In this document: positions 40,712 through 49,737 of the stretch, piece after piece | Layout: each line of letters begins with the position of its first letter | How positions within the stretch are numbered: the first letter of the stretch is position 1 | Source: an uncultured Eggerthellaceae bacterium | GTDB taxonomy: Bacteria; Actinomycetota; Coriobacteriia; Coriobacteriales; Eggerthellaceae | Length of the DNA: 50,814 nucleotides | Reading direction: 5' to 3' | NCBI GenBank assembly: GCA_937892845.1 | Contig: CALBGP010000022.1 | Span: 1-50,814 of the forward strand | The notes under the pieces: generated by a model | What the model was told of the DNA's origin: nothing | Database searches by the model: none | The model's input: only the letters and a program-made list of their open reading frames with translations | Position numbers and translations under genes: made by a program

Positions 40712-41884
40712 ATGAAACCTTTGGAGGGCGTGACCGTCGTTGAGTTGAGCTCGTATTTCGCGGTTCCTGGCTGCGGGCGTGTGCTTGCATCGCAGGGAGC
40801 TCGCGTCATCAAAATCGAACCTCCTCGCGGTGATATCCAGCGTTATTTCGGCATGGCATTCAATGTGCCCACCAAGCCCGATGAGAACCCGCTGTTCGAC
40901 ATCATCAACGGCGGCAAGGATATGGTCATGCTCGACCTCAAAGAGCCTTCCGAGATGGAAAAGCTTCATAAGCTGCTGTCGAAGGCAGACGTGTTCCTGA
41001 CCAACACTCGCAACAAGGCGCTTGAGAAGATGGGCCTTGATTACGAGTCCTTGAAGGCGAAGTACCCCGAATTGATCGTCGCTACCCTGTCCGGCTACGG
41101 CGAAAAGGGTGCTCTTAAAGACGCTCCCGGGTTCGACCTGGTTGCAATGTTCCAGGAAACCGGCTTCGCCCGCGACCTGATGGTTACGACGGACGGCATC
41201 ACGTACCCTGCGAATTCCGCATACGGCTTCGGCGATATTGCTGCCGGCTCCATTCTGGCCGAAGGAATCACTGCCGCCCTGTATCGCCGTACCAAGACCG
41301 GCGAAGGAACCCATGTGACCTCTTCTCTGTACGGCACGGGCGTGTGGCTCACCAGCGTTCTGACGCAGCTTGGGCATTTCGGATATCCCTATCCTCTTGA
41401 CCGTGGCTTCAGCGCACCGACGGGCGTTGCCTACGAGACCCGCGACGGCGAGTGGGTCGGAATCACCATCAATGAGCCCGAGCGCTACTGGAAGCCGCTG
41501 TGTGAGGCACTCGGTTCCGAAGAGCTGCTGTCCAATCCGGATTACGGCAACCGCAACAAGTGGGTTACCAGCTACGAGATCTGCAGCCAGACCGTTCATC
41601 TGCTTGAAAAGGCATTCGCGCAGCATGACGCCGATGAGATCGTTGAGAAACTGCGTGCCGTCGATATCGTGTGCACGAAATTGGCACACTTCAAGGATAA
41701 CGTCACCAATCCCCAGGGCCTTGCCAATGGGTTCGTATCCCCCATCACCTATGCCAGCGGCGATGAGACCGCCCTGGGCCAGCCTCCTGTGCGCTTCTCT
41801 GATTGCGACGATCCCGTTGCTCAGCAGGGCGGCTGGATCGGTGCTGACAACGAGAAGGTCTTTGCGGAATTCGGCATCGCGTAG
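40712..41884 (+). CDS. Family III CoA-transferase (CaiB/BaiF; FldA-like)
   Basis: A 390-residue family III CoA-transferase, which moves CoA between acids through an aspartyl intermediate. The N-terminal Rossmann part is GVTVVELSSYFAVPGCGRVL with IKIEPPRGD; the catalytic Asp is about D175 in YGFGDIAAGS. As first gene of a dehydratase cluster it most likely loads CoA onto a 2-hydroxy acid from the unsaturated or saturated product CoA, as FldA does for aryl lactates. AAAGGGA precedes the ATG. The 100-base gap before the next gene has no terminator, so it should be co-transcribed. Confidence 0.9.
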   Translation: MKPLEGVTVVELSSYFAVPGCGRVLASQGARVIKIEPPRGDIQRYFGMAFNVPTKPDENPLFDIINGGKDMVMLDLKEPSEMEKLHKLLSKADVFLTNTRNKALEKMGLDYESLKAKYPELIVATLSGYGEKGALKDAPGFDLVAMFQETGFARDLMVTTDGITYPANSAYGFGDIAAGSILAEGITAALYRRTKTGEGTHVTSSLYGTGVWLTSVLTQLGHFGYPYPLDRGFSAPTGVAYETRDGEWVGITINEPERYWKPLCEALGSEELLSNPDYGNRNKWVTSYEICSQTVHLLEKAFAQHDADEIVEKLRAVDIVCTKLAHFKDNVTNPQGLANGFVSPITYASGDETALGQPPVRFSDCDDPVAQQGGWIGADNEKVFAEFGIA

Positions 41885-41986
41885 AGGTCCCGGCTGCAAC
41901 CCCCATGCGGCTGTGGCCTGATTGAAATCGGGGGTCCGCTCTTGCTCATGTATGCGTGGGCCCCCTCCTTGAGAAATGGAGTAATC

Positions 41987-43231
41987 ATGGCAGAAGAAAT
42001 CACTTCCGAGAAAACTCCCCCTAAGCATGTCCCTGCCGTCATGGTGTTGGCCGGACTGGCCGACAAGATGTACAAGGACGCTTTTGAGGCGAAGGAACGC
42101 GGTGAAAAGATCGGGTGGTGCTCATCGAACTTCCCTCCCGAGATCGCTGAAACCTTCGGATTGCACGTGGTCTACCCTGAAAGCCAGGCGGCAGCCATTT
42201 CGGCAAAGGGTGGAAGCATGCCTTTGATCGAATACGCAGAAGGCGAACTTGGCTTCTCCAATGATCTTTGTGCGTATGCTCGAATCAATCTTGCGTACGC
42301 CAATACCGGGAAGTGCCCTAACGGTGAGCGCGACATGCCTCTTCCTGACTTCGTTTTGGGTGCTACCAGCATTTGCGAGACCATGATGCCTTGGTATGAG
42401 GACTTGGCGTATTACCTGGATGTTCCTTTCGTCTTCATCGACATCCCGTTCAATGACCAGTATGCCGTTGATCAAAAACGCATCGACTACATGAAGGGTC
42501 AATTCCAGTACGCCATTGAACAGCTTGAGGAAATCACCGGCAAAAAGTGGGATCCTGAGCGATTCGATGAGGTGTGCAAGACTTCCGTTGCTTCATCGAA
42601 GGCATGGTTGGAGGCAACCTCCTACGTCCAGCACGACCCCTCCCCCATGAACGGATTCGACCTGTTCAATCATATGGCGGTGGCGACGACGGCTCGTCCC
42701 AAGCCCGAGGCGCTGGCGGCGTTCAATTACCTGATTGATGAATGCAAGACGTTCGTCAAGCTCCATAAATCGACTTTCAAGCCGGAAGAAAAGCATCGCA
42801 TTCTTTATGAAGGTATTGCCGTGTGGCCGTATCTGAAGGCTACCGCCGGCCCGCTGATCATGCAGGGTGTCAATGTGACTGGCTGCATCTACTGCCCGGC
42901 ATTCGCGGGCGTCTATGACGACATGGATGGCTTGATGCGTGCAATGTCCGACGTGCCGAATTGCCAGAATCTTGAGCGTGCAACCGAGGCCCGCAAGAAG
43001 CTCTGCCGCGACGGTAAGTGCGAGGGCGCGCTGATCCATATCAATCGTTCCTGCAAGATGTGGTCTGGCTTCATGCCCGAAATGGCCCGCCGCATCGAAC
43101 ACGACCTCAATATTCCCGCGGTTATGTTCGATGGCGATCAGTCTGATCCGCGCAATTTCGCTGCTGCCCAGTATCAGACTCGCCTGCAGGGGCTTATCGA
43201 GGTTATGGACAACAACAAGAAGGGAGAATAG
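41987..43231 (+). CDS. 2-hydroxyacyl-CoA dehydratase, alpha subunit (HgdA/FldB-like)
   Basis: A 414-residue subunit of an oxygen-sensitive radical dehydratase that removes water from 2-hydroxyacyl-CoA to give 2-enoyl-CoA. Family landmarks are IGWCSSNFPPEIAETFGLH (C45), SNDLCAYARINLAYANTG (C94) and GATSICETMMPWYEDLA (C130); such cysteines bind a [4Fe-4S] cluster. The end, MFDGDQSDPRNFAAAQYQTR, is also typical. ATG 41987 follows GGAG. Two bases separate it from the beta subunit gene. Substrate class (branched-chain, aryl or glutaryl) cannot be told from motifs alone. Confidence 0.92.
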   Translation: MAEEITSEKTPPKHVPAVMVLAGLADKMYKDAFEAKERGEKIGWCSSNFPPEIAETFGLHVVYPESQAAAISAKGGSMPLIEYAEGELGFSNDLCAYARINLAYANTGKCPNGERDMPLPDFVLGATSICETMMPWYEDLAYYLDVPFVFIDIPFNDQYAVDQKRIDYMKGQFQYAIEQLEEITGKKWDPERFDEVCKTSVASSKAWLEATSYVQHDPSPMNGFDLFNHMAVATTARPKPEALAAFNYLIDECKTFVKLHKSTFKPEEKHRILYEGIAVWPYLKATAGPLIMQGVNVTGCIYCPAFAGVYDDMDGLMRAMSDVPNCQNLERATEARKKLCRDGKCEGALIHINRSCKMWSGFMPEMARRIEHDLNIPAVMFDGDQSDPRNFAAAQYQTRLQGLIEVMDNNKKGE

Positions 43232-43233
43232 CC

Positions 43234-44367
43234 ATGGCAGAGGTCAAGGAACTGCTTGCGGCATTTAATGAGATTGCCCAAAACCCTTCAAGCCAGGCAG
43301 ATAAGTACATAGCGCAGGGTAAAAAGCTCATCGGTGTTGGTCCATACCATATTCCCGAAGAGCTTGTCGTTGCCGGCGGCGGGGTTCCCGTAGGTGTCTG
43401 GGGTATGGTCGGCACCGTCGCGGAGGCGGCCAAATATTTCCCGCCGTTCTACTGCTCCATATGCCAGATGACGCTTGAGATGGGCCTGACGGGAAAGCTC
43501 GACAAGCTCTCTGCCATGATGATCACCGGCCTGTGCGACAATCTTCGCCCGTTCTCCCAGAACTGGAGCGCCGGTGTAGGCAATCGCATCCCCATGATCT
43601 ATGTCGCTCAGCCCCAGAACCGCTTCATCCCCGCAGGACGTCAATTCGCCATTGATTCGTATACCGATGTAAAGCGCAAGGTCGAAGAGAGCCTGGGCGT
43701 GATTATCGAGGATGAAGCCATTGTCGCGGCGATCAAGCTCTACAACAAGTGGCGCGCTGCCATGCGCACGTTCGTCAAGCTGGCCGGCACACACCCCGCC
43801 GAGGTTTCTGTGGCGGATCGAGTGGCAGTCATCAATGCTGGATACTTCATGGCCAAAGAGGACCATCTGCCCATGGTGGAAGAACTCAATGAGCAGCTGG
43901 CGGCTTTGCCTGAAAGCCTCGACGGATACATCCCCATTGTCCTGTCCGGCATCTATGAGGATATTCCTGCTATCAGCGAGATTTTGGATGCAAACAAGTT
44001 CGCCATCGTTGCTGACGATATCGCCAAGGAATCCCGTGCATTCTCCATGGTGGTTCCTGAAGACGGCGACCCCATCGAAGCTCTGGCGGACGGTTGGTGC
44101 GGCCTGAAAAATGACTCTGTCCTCTTCGATCCCCATAAGGATCACTGCCGCACCATGCCGGCTCTTGCGAAGGACTCCGGTGCCAAGGGCGTCGTAGCGC
44201 TCTCTGCCAAGTTCTGCGATCCGGAGGAATACGACCTCCCCATCATGAAGGCCGAATGCAAGAAGGCTGGAGTGCCTATCGTGTCGGTTGAAATCGACCA
44301 GTGCACTGAGGCCTATGAGCAGGCTCGCACGCAGCTTGAAACTTTTGCGGAGCTCTTGACTAGGTAG
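43234..44367 (+). CDS. 2-hydroxyacyl-CoA dehydratase, beta subunit (HgdB/FldC-like)
   Basis: A 377-residue partner of the alpha subunit with the same fold. Cluster region PPFYCSICQMTLEMGLTG and ITGLCDNLRPFSQNW are visible; the C-terminal half has SGIYEDIPAISEIL and KFCDPEEYDLPIMKAECKKA, then GVPIVSVEIDQ, a standard end of the family. Together the two subunits hold two iron-sulfur clusters and the substrate. Start directly after AGGGAGAA. Followed after 9 bases by the activator gene. Confidence 0.92.
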   Translation: MAEVKELLAAFNEIAQNPSSQADKYIAQGKKLIGVGPYHIPEELVVAGGGVPVGVWGMVGTVAEAAKYFPPFYCSICQMTLEMGLTGKLDKLSAMMITGLCDNLRPFSQNWSAGVGNRIPMIYVAQPQNRFIPAGRQFAIDSYTDVKRKVEESLGVIIEDEAIVAAIKLYNKWRAAMRTFVKLAGTHPAEVSVADRVAVINAGYFMAKEDHLPMVEELNEQLAALPESLDGYIPIVLSGIYEDIPAISEILDANKFAIVADDIAKESRAFSMVVPEDGDPIEALADGWCGLKNDSVLFDPHKDHCRTMPALAKDSGAKGVVALSAKFCDPEEYDLPIMKAECKKAGVPIVSVEIDQCTEAYEQARTQLETFAELLTR

Positions 44368-44376
44368 GGGATTTCC

Positions 44377-45162
44377 ATGCGAGCACGGTATTTTCTGGGA
44401 ATCGATGCGGGATCTACGGCATCGAAATGCGTCATCGTCGATAGTGAAGGCGAAATTGCAGGTTTCGGACTCGAGCGAAGCGGGGCAGGCACCCAAGGCC
44501 CGATGCTGGCCATCCAGGCGGCGCTTGATAAGGCAGGGATAACGAAAGACGACATCGAGCGATCGTGCTCAACGGGTTACGGACGGAACATCATCGAAGG
44601 TGCCGATCTGCGGATGTCCGAACTGTCCTGCCATGCAAGAGGCGCTGCCGTGCTCTTCCCCGGAGCTCATACCATTGTCGATATAGGCGGCCAGGATGCA
44701 AAAGTGCTGCGCGTGGACGGTGCAGGCCGTTTGGAGAACTTCGTTATGAATGACAAATGCGCGGCAGGCACCGGAAGATTCTTAGATGTTATGGCCTCGG
44801 TATTCGGATGCCAGGTGGGTGACTTAGCCCAATACGATAAGCAGGCGCAGAAAATCTCATCCATTTCTTCGACTTGCACGGTTTTTGCCGAATCCGAGGT
44901 CATTTCAAAGCTGGCGAGTGGCGAAACCATACCAGATGTGGTTGCGGGCATACACGCCTCGGTAGCGGAACGCACGTACGGCCTCATGAGGCGTGCAGGG
45001 GTGCAACCCGCCGTTGCAATGACCGGAGGGGTGGCATTGAACGATGGGCTTCGTGCCCGCCTTGAGGAACGTGTTGGCCAACCCATTATGACATCGCCTC
45101 TCGCCCAGCTCAATGGCGCATTGGGCGCCGCCCATTTCGCTCGGGAGAAAACCCCGAATTAG
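44377..45162 (+). CDS. 2-hydroxyacyl-CoA dehydratase activator (HgdC/FldI-like)
   Basis: A 261-residue ASKHA-fold ATPase (archerase) that, as a homodimer with one bridging [4Fe-4S] cluster, injects a high-energy electron from ferredoxin or flavodoxin into the dehydratase at the cost of ATP. Nucleotide motifs: FLGIDAGSTASKCVIVD and TIVDIGGQDAKVLRV. Cluster ligands are C128 in NDKCAAGTGRF and C167 in STCTVFAESEV, the same spacing as in studied HgdC proteins. Reduced ferredoxin could come from IorAB encoded in this window (inference). Confidence 0.94.
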   Translation: MRARYFLGIDAGSTASKCVIVDSEGEIAGFGLERSGAGTQGPMLAIQAALDKAGITKDDIERSCSTGYGRNIIEGADLRMSELSCHARGAAVLFPGAHTIVDIGGQDAKVLRVDGAGRLENFVMNDKCAAGTGRFLDVMASVFGCQVGDLAQYDKQAQKISSISSTCTVFAESEVISKLASGETIPDVVAGIHASVAERTYGLMRRAGVQPAVAMTGGVALNDGLRARLEERVGQPIMTSPLAQLNGALGAAHFAREKTPN

Positions 45163-45179
45163 ACACAAGGAGAATTGCC

Positions 45180-45794
45180 ATGGTCGAAACAGAGAAAAAA
45201 GAAGGAACGCTCGGACAGTTGCTCATTCTTGCTACGATTCTCGGCATCGCACTGCCTTTGTGCAACGTCATTGCCGTCCTGTTGGGCCTTGCGGGAGAGA
45301 ATCCCATGCTGGTTCTATGGCCCGGGTATGTGCCCCTGCTGGTGTATATGATCGGACAGGAGCATACCATTCGCGACTTCATGAATATCGTTTGCAGCGG
45401 TCTTGTGGGCATTGCAACCGGCGTTATCAGTTTGTTGATCATCCATGCCACTGCAGGCATGATCGGTGAGCTGGCCGCGATGTTCGTCGGAACCTTCATC
45501 TGCATCTTCGTGTTCTCCGTTCTCAAGGAAATCGTTCCCACGTTCTTCAATAACTACGGTTTCCTGTACTTCCTGATCTCCTCCACCATCCTGGCTTCCA
45601 ACCCTGATGCGATCTTTACCTTGGCTCTGACGTGGGGTGCTTCTACGCTGATCACCACCGCCGTGTATACCGGCATCACGTTCGGCTCCATCGCGCTGAT
45701 CCTGAAGGTGAAGGCTATGGCCCTGGTATGGAAGAAGAAGGAAGACCTGACGCCTGAGGAGCTCGAACGCATCCTCGCTGAGGTTGGTCAGTAA
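45180..45794 (+). CDS. Six-helix membrane protein of the dehydratase cluster
   Basis: A 204-residue protein with about six hydrophobic helices (QLLILATILGIALPLCNVIA, NIVCSGLVGIATGVISLLII, ELAAMFVGTFICIFVFSVL and others) and a short charged tail ending KKKEDLTPEELERIL. It weakly recalls DUF1097-type membrane proteins, but I do not recognise it with certainty. AAGGAG precedes the ATG. Its place inside the catabolic operon suggests import of the acid substrate or export of the product. It is small for a transporter and would need to oligomerise. Confidence 0.8.
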   Translation: MVETEKKEGTLGQLLILATILGIALPLCNVIAVLLGLAGENPMLVLWPGYVPLLVYMIGQEHTIRDFMNIVCSGLVGIATGVISLLIIHATAGMIGELAAMFVGTFICIFVFSVLKEIVPTFFNNYGFLYFLISSTILASNPDAIFTLALTWGASTLITTAVYTGITFGSIALILKVKAMALVWKKKEDLTPEELERILAEVGQ

Positions 45795-45802
45795 GACGTA
45801 TG

Positions 45803-45831
45803 TACCGGCGGGATGGTGAATCCCGCCGGTA
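45803..45831. terminator. Intra-operon hairpin before the acyl-CoA dehydrogenase gene
   Basis: TACCGGCGGGA (45803-45813) and TCCCGCCGGTA (45821-45831) form a perfect 11-bp stem with a 7-base loop. No T-run follows. It lies between the membrane protein stop and the next Shine-Dalgarno, so it may attenuate or protect mRNA and change expression of the last two genes. Confidence 0.5.
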
Positions 45832-45857
45832 TTCACCATTCGGTTCAGGAGGTTACT

Positions 45858-47006
45858 ATGGATTTCGGTATCACTGACGAGCAAAGTCTGCTCATCGACA
45901 ACGTCCGTGAGCTCATGGCGCATGGAAATTACGACAATTACTTCAAAGAGTGCGACGCAAAAGGCGAATTCCCCCAGAAGGCTGTTGACGATGCCGTCGA
46001 GGCTGGGTTCGCAGCTCTTGGCATCCCTGAGGAAATGGGCGGCGTTCCTTGCGACCACATCACCCGCTTTTTGGTGGCTGAAGAAGCAATTGCTTTGGGT
46101 TGGCCGTCGCTGTGCTGGGTGAACCAGTCCCTGGAAGTGGACGATATCCTGCATTTCGGCACGCCTGACCAGCAGAAGAAGATCTGCGACCTGGGACTTC
46201 GTGGCATCAAGCCGTTTACCTTGGGATTCTCCGAGCCTCAAGCCGGCTCTGACTCCTATGCTGCCACCACAACCGTCAAAGAACGTGACGGCAAGAAGTT
46301 CATCAACGGTTGCAAAACGTTTAATACGGGCGCCAACTGCAGCCCCTATATGTTGTGCATAACACGTGATTTCAAAAATGAGAATCCCACGCGCGACTTC
46401 AGCATGTATCTGATGCCTCTGGACTCTCCGGGCGTAAAGATGTCGAAGCTGTCGAAAATCGGAAACAACATGATGCACACCTATGAGGTGTACATGGAGG
46501 ATGTAGAGGTTACCGACGCTGACCTTGTTGGTCGCGAAGGCATGGGTTTCATCCAGCTGATGAAGAATTATGACGTCGAGCGGCTGCTGAGCTGCGTGTA
46601 CAACATCGGTATGGCTCGGTGCGCTTACGATCATGCCCCAAAGCATGCTGCTACGCGCATCCAGTTCGGCAAGCCCATCGGTTCTTTCCAGCTGATTCAG
46701 GAAAAGATCACCGACATGGCCATCAAGATCGAGAACATGCAGAACATGTGCTACAAGGCGCTGTGGAAGTACGAAAACGGCCAGCCCATCAATATCGATG
46801 CTTCGCTGGCGAAGCGCTATACCGGACAAGCTGCATTCCAGGTTATCGATGACGCCATGCAGATTATGGGCGGTATCGGATACTGCGACGACTGCGTGGT
46901 GTCCCGCCTGTGGCGTGACCAGCGCGTATATCGCATCATGGCTGGCACTGAAGAGATTATGGTGCATACCGCAGGACGCGCTTTGATCAAGCAGGCCGCA
47001 AATTAA
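45858..47006 (+). CDS. Acyl-CoA dehydrogenase (AcdA/CaiA-like)
   Basis: A 382-residue flavoenzyme interconverting acyl-CoA and 2-enoyl-CoA. Family blocks are present: FSEPQAGSDSYAATTTVKER (FAD/substrate region), RIQFGKPIGSFQLIQEKI, QIMGGIGYCDDC, and a catalytic Glu candidate in AGTEEIMVHTAGR. In the reductive direction it would reduce the enoyl-CoA made by the dehydratase, as AcdA does in the fld pathway. AGGAGG (45848-45853) places the ATG at 45858. Such enzymes need electron-transfer flavoprotein, yet no etfAB genes are in the window. Confidence 0.92.
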   Translation: MDFGITDEQSLLIDNVRELMAHGNYDNYFKECDAKGEFPQKAVDDAVEAGFAALGIPEEMGGVPCDHITRFLVAEEAIALGWPSLCWVNQSLEVDDILHFGTPDQQKKICDLGLRGIKPFTLGFSEPQAGSDSYAATTTVKERDGKKFINGCKTFNTGANCSPYMLCITRDFKNENPTRDFSMYLMPLDSPGVKMSKLSKIGNNMMHTYEVYMEDVEVTDADLVGREGMGFIQLMKNYDVERLLSCVYNIGMARCAYDHAPKHAATRIQFGKPIGSFQLIQEKITDMAIKIENMQNMCYKALWKYENGQPINIDASLAKRYTGQAAFQVIDDAMQIMGGIGYCDDCVVSRLWRDQRVYRIMAGTEEIMVHTAGRALIKQAAN

Positions 47007-47111
47007 AGACTCTGCCCGCATGCGGCGGAGATAAAGAATGACTGCCGGCGGCCTTGTTCCGGGGCTGCCGGCGCATAGCATTCGATTGAGCACCGAAAAG
47101 GGGGTATGGTG

Positions 47112-48680
47112 ATGAACGATGCAGCAAAGGGTTTTCTTCACCGTATTCAGCGCACTCCGAGAAGGGAAGCTGTATACGATGTGTCCACTGATACGCGCTA
47201 TACGTATTGCGATGTTGGACGACGCGCACTGAAGCTTGCAAGGTTTCTAACCGATGATCTTGGCCTCACGGTAGGAGACGTTATCGCTTTGGTATCTGAG
47301 AACTGCATTGCGTTCATCGATGCCTTCTATGCGAGTTGCATGACGGGTGTGATTATTACCACCTATAACGGCCGATTGCATCAAGATGACATTGTGCCAT
47401 TGGTTCAACGTGAAGAGCCTAAGGTTGTCATCGTGTCGGAGTCTTATCGTTCCAAGATGAATTCCGTCTGCGAATCTGCGGGCATGGATCCGGTGGTTGT
47501 GTCCATTGATGGTGGGGTCGATTGTTTCGTAAAGCGATACGACGAAATCATGGCCCAGCATGTTGATCCCTTGGATTTTGCCTCGTTGGATAATTTCGTT
47601 GATTTCGATATTGAAAACACGATGATGTTGGTGCATACCGGCGGAACCACGGGATTGCCGAAATCCGCGATGATAAGCTATCGAGCAATTCTGTTCAACG
47701 CCATGTCGGAAATCTTGACGGTGAGCTTTACGCAGCGTGACGTCGGATTGGTATTCCTGCCTTTCTTCCATACCGTTGGATGGAATGTCGTCACGCTCCC
47801 CTTGCTTCTTGCTGGAGGCCGTATCATTTTGACGCCCACATTGGATCCAGGTGTGCTGCTGCACCTTATCCATACCGAGCATCCGACTACGGGCTTGGCT
47901 GTTGAATCCATATTCTTGAGGATGGCTGAACATCCAGCATTCGATGAAACCGACTTCACATCATATCGGTTGATTACCAACGGCGCCGGCCCTATCGGTC
48001 AATCGACCATGAAGCGCTATTGGGATCATGGTGTTCGTCTGGTCAATGGATACGGGATGACTGAAACCGGACCGAATAATTGTTTCTATCCTGACATGGA
48101 TGCCAGCCTTGACCACGTGCGCGCCCATAGCACCACGGTGGGTAAAGTCATGTGCTTCAATGAGCTCAAGATAGTCGATGAAGATGGTGCAGAGGTTCCT
48201 ATTGGGTGTGACGGCGAATTGCTATGGCGGGGTCCGATTACCTTTTCGGGCTATTGGAGAAATCCCGAGGCTACAAAAGCCGTCATGACCGAAGATGGAT
48301 GGGTTCGCTCGGGCGATATGGGTCATGTTGACGAATTCGGGTATGTATATCTTCGCGGACGCCGGAAGAATATGATCATCACCAACGGCGAGAACATCTT
48401 CCCCATTGAAATCGAAAATGTGCTCCGTGCGCATCCGGATGTTGAGGAATGCTGCGTTATCGCCGTCCCGGATTCCAGACGCGGCGAGGTTGGAAAGGCT
48501 TTGGTGCGCTTGCGTGATGGTGCTGAATTGGACAGAGAATCGTTGCGTTCTTGGGCCAAAGGTCAACTTGCGAGCATCAAAGTCCCCGTGTATTACACCC
48601 AAGTCGATCAGTTCCCGCAGCATGGATTGAAGGTGAACCTCACTGAGCTGAAGGAACGCTACGGATTCGCCGGTGATTGA
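47112..48680 (+). CDS. AMP-forming acyl-CoA ligase
   Basis: A 522-residue member of the ANL superfamily. Signature loops: VHTGGTTGLPKSAMISY, NGYGMTETGPNN, SGDMGHVDEFGYVYLRGR and NMIITNGENIFPIEIENVL. The C-terminal catalytic Lys is probably the Lys in HGLKVNLTEL. It should activate a carboxylic acid to the CoA ester with ATP. The ATG at 47112 is favoured because AAAAGGGGG is 8 bases upstream; an ATG two codons earlier lies too close. Last gene of the cluster; its presence beside a CoA-transferase means the pathway can be primed with ATP when no product CoA is available. Confidence 0.9.
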   Translation: MNDAAKGFLHRIQRTPRREAVYDVSTDTRYTYCDVGRRALKLARFLTDDLGLTVGDVIALVSENCIAFIDAFYASCMTGVIITTYNGRLHQDDIVPLVQREEPKVVIVSESYRSKMNSVCESAGMDPVVVSIDGGVDCFVKRYDEIMAQHVDPLDFASLDNFVDFDIENTMMLVHTGGTTGLPKSAMISYRAILFNAMSEILTVSFTQRDVGLVFLPFFHTVGWNVVTLPLLLAGGRIILTPTLDPGVLLHLIHTEHPTTGLAVESIFLRMAEHPAFDETDFTSYRLITNGAGPIGQSTMKRYWDHGVRLVNGYGMTETGPNNCFYPDMDASLDHVRAHSTTVGKVMCFNELKIVDEDGAEVPIGCDGELLWRGPITFSGYWRNPEATKAVMTEDGWVRSGDMGHVDEFGYVYLRGRRKNMIITNGENIFPIEIENVLRAHPDVEECCVIAVPDSRRGEVGKALVRLRDGAELDRESLRSWAKGQLASIKVPVYYTQVDQFPQHGLKVNLTELKERYGFAGD

Positions 48681-48784
48681 TACCCGTTGAGAAGAATGGT
48701 ACGTTGGCCATTGAGTTGACCTGAGGAACCATTCAAGCTCTCGCAAAAATCGGCAGAATCGGTGCAACCATGCAAGCCATTATG

Positions 48785-48812
48785 CAAGAAGGTCCCGGAT
48801 GGGACCTTCTTG
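48785..48812 (+). terminator. Terminator of the dehydratase cluster
   Basis: CAAGAAGGTCCC (48785-48796) pairs perfectly with GGGACCTTCTTG (48801-48812) around GGAT, followed by TGTTTC. About 105 bases downstream of the ligase stop, and 40 bases from the convergent terC gene, which it may serve too. Confidence 0.8.
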
Positions 48813-48851
48813 TGTTTCACGGTATGTTGCATTTCGCGTGATAGGATGTCT

Positions 48852-49670
48852 TTATTTCTCCTGGTCTGCCGCTTTAGCTGCAGCAAGTTCAGCCATGTAG
48901 GCGTTGTAATTCTTGTTGTAGCGCATCTGGATAAGCTCCAGGATGATGCTGAACACCATAGCGAAGTAAACCATAAGCTTCTCAAGAGGCATGTGCAGCA
49001 GCTCGATGCCCGTATGGAACCCAGCAGAATCGATGACCAGCAATGCTCCGATTGCAACGATGAAGGTGAGCGCAAGCATCTTCATTTCGGGGTGACCGTT
49101 GATGAAGTTGGAAATCGGATCGATGAAGATCATCATCAAGATAACGGCCAGCATGACTGCGATGATCATGATGATCAAGTGCTCTGCCATACCCACAGCG
49201 GTGATGACGGAGTCGATGGAGAACACCAGGTCCATCACCATGATGGTGCCAACGGCCTGCGGAAGCGTAATCATATGAAGAGCCTTGTGCTCATCAGAAT
49301 GTTCAGCTTTCACTTCGGTCAGACGGAGCATATCGCGAACTTCGCTAATGCCCTTGTAGATCAAGTAGCCGCCGCCTATGAGCAGGACCAAGTCTCTGAT
49401 GGAGAAGCCATGGCTATAGAAGCCCAGGTCGATGGTGAACAAGGGATTGGTCATATGGACAAGGTAGGACGCGAAGCACAGGAAAATGATTCGCATGATG
49501 AGAGCACCGGCAAGGCCGAGCTTTCGGCCGATGTGCTGCTTTTCGGGAGGAAGACGGTTGGTGGTGATTGAAATGAATACCAGGTTATCGACGCCGAGGA
49601 CAATCTCCAAGAAAATAAGCGTGATAAGCGATATCCATGCTTCAGGGGTGAGGAATATAGATAAATCCAT
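48852..49670 (-). CDS. TerC/Alx-family membrane protein, probable Mn exporter
   Basis: A 272-residue membrane protein with about seven to nine helices. The family motifs are LEIVLGVDNLVFISITTNRL and MDLVFSIDSVITAVGMAEHL, two E/D-x-x-L-x-x-D-N/S repeats that line a metal path. TerC proteins such as Alx and MeeY/MeeF export manganese; here a yybP-ykoY riboswitch upstream supports that role. ATG 49670 follows AAAGGAAGG; a longer in-frame start would lie inside the riboswitch terminator. C-terminal tail is Ala/Lys-rich. Confidence 0.93.
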   Translation of the reverse strand: MDLSIFLTPEAWISLITLIFLEIVLGVDNLVFISITTNRLPPEKQHIGRKLGLAGALIMRIIFLCFASYLVHMTNPLFTIDLGFYSHGFSIRDLVLLIGGGYLIYKGISEVRDMLRLTEVKAEHSDEHKALHMITLPQAVGTIMVMDLVFSIDSVITAVGMAEHLIIMIIAVMLAVILMMIFIDPISNFINGHPEMKMLALTFIVAIGALLVIDSAGFHTGIELLHMPLEKLMVYFAMVFSIILELIQMRYNKNYNAYMAELAAAKAADQEK

Positions 49671-49699
49671 GACCTTCCTTTCAAATGGACCGGAGCAAC

Positions 49700-49737
49700 A
49701 AAAAAGACTCCGGTACAACAGACGTGTACCCAGAGTC
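49700..49737 (-). terminator. Riboswitch expression-platform terminator
   Basis: On the minus strand GACTCTGGGTACA (49725-49737) pairs with TGTACCGGAGTC (49706-49717) with one mismatch, followed by T6. The 5' arm GACTC is shared with the last conserved block of the aptamer, which gives a simple on/off exchange of pairing. Confidence 0.85.

Noticed and set aside
45315..47141. 608-codon open frame on the minus strand
   Set aside because: Antisense to the membrane protein and acyl-CoA dehydrogenase genes. The product is rich in His, Asp and Leu without domain pattern, as expected from the complementary frame of GC-rich coding DNA.
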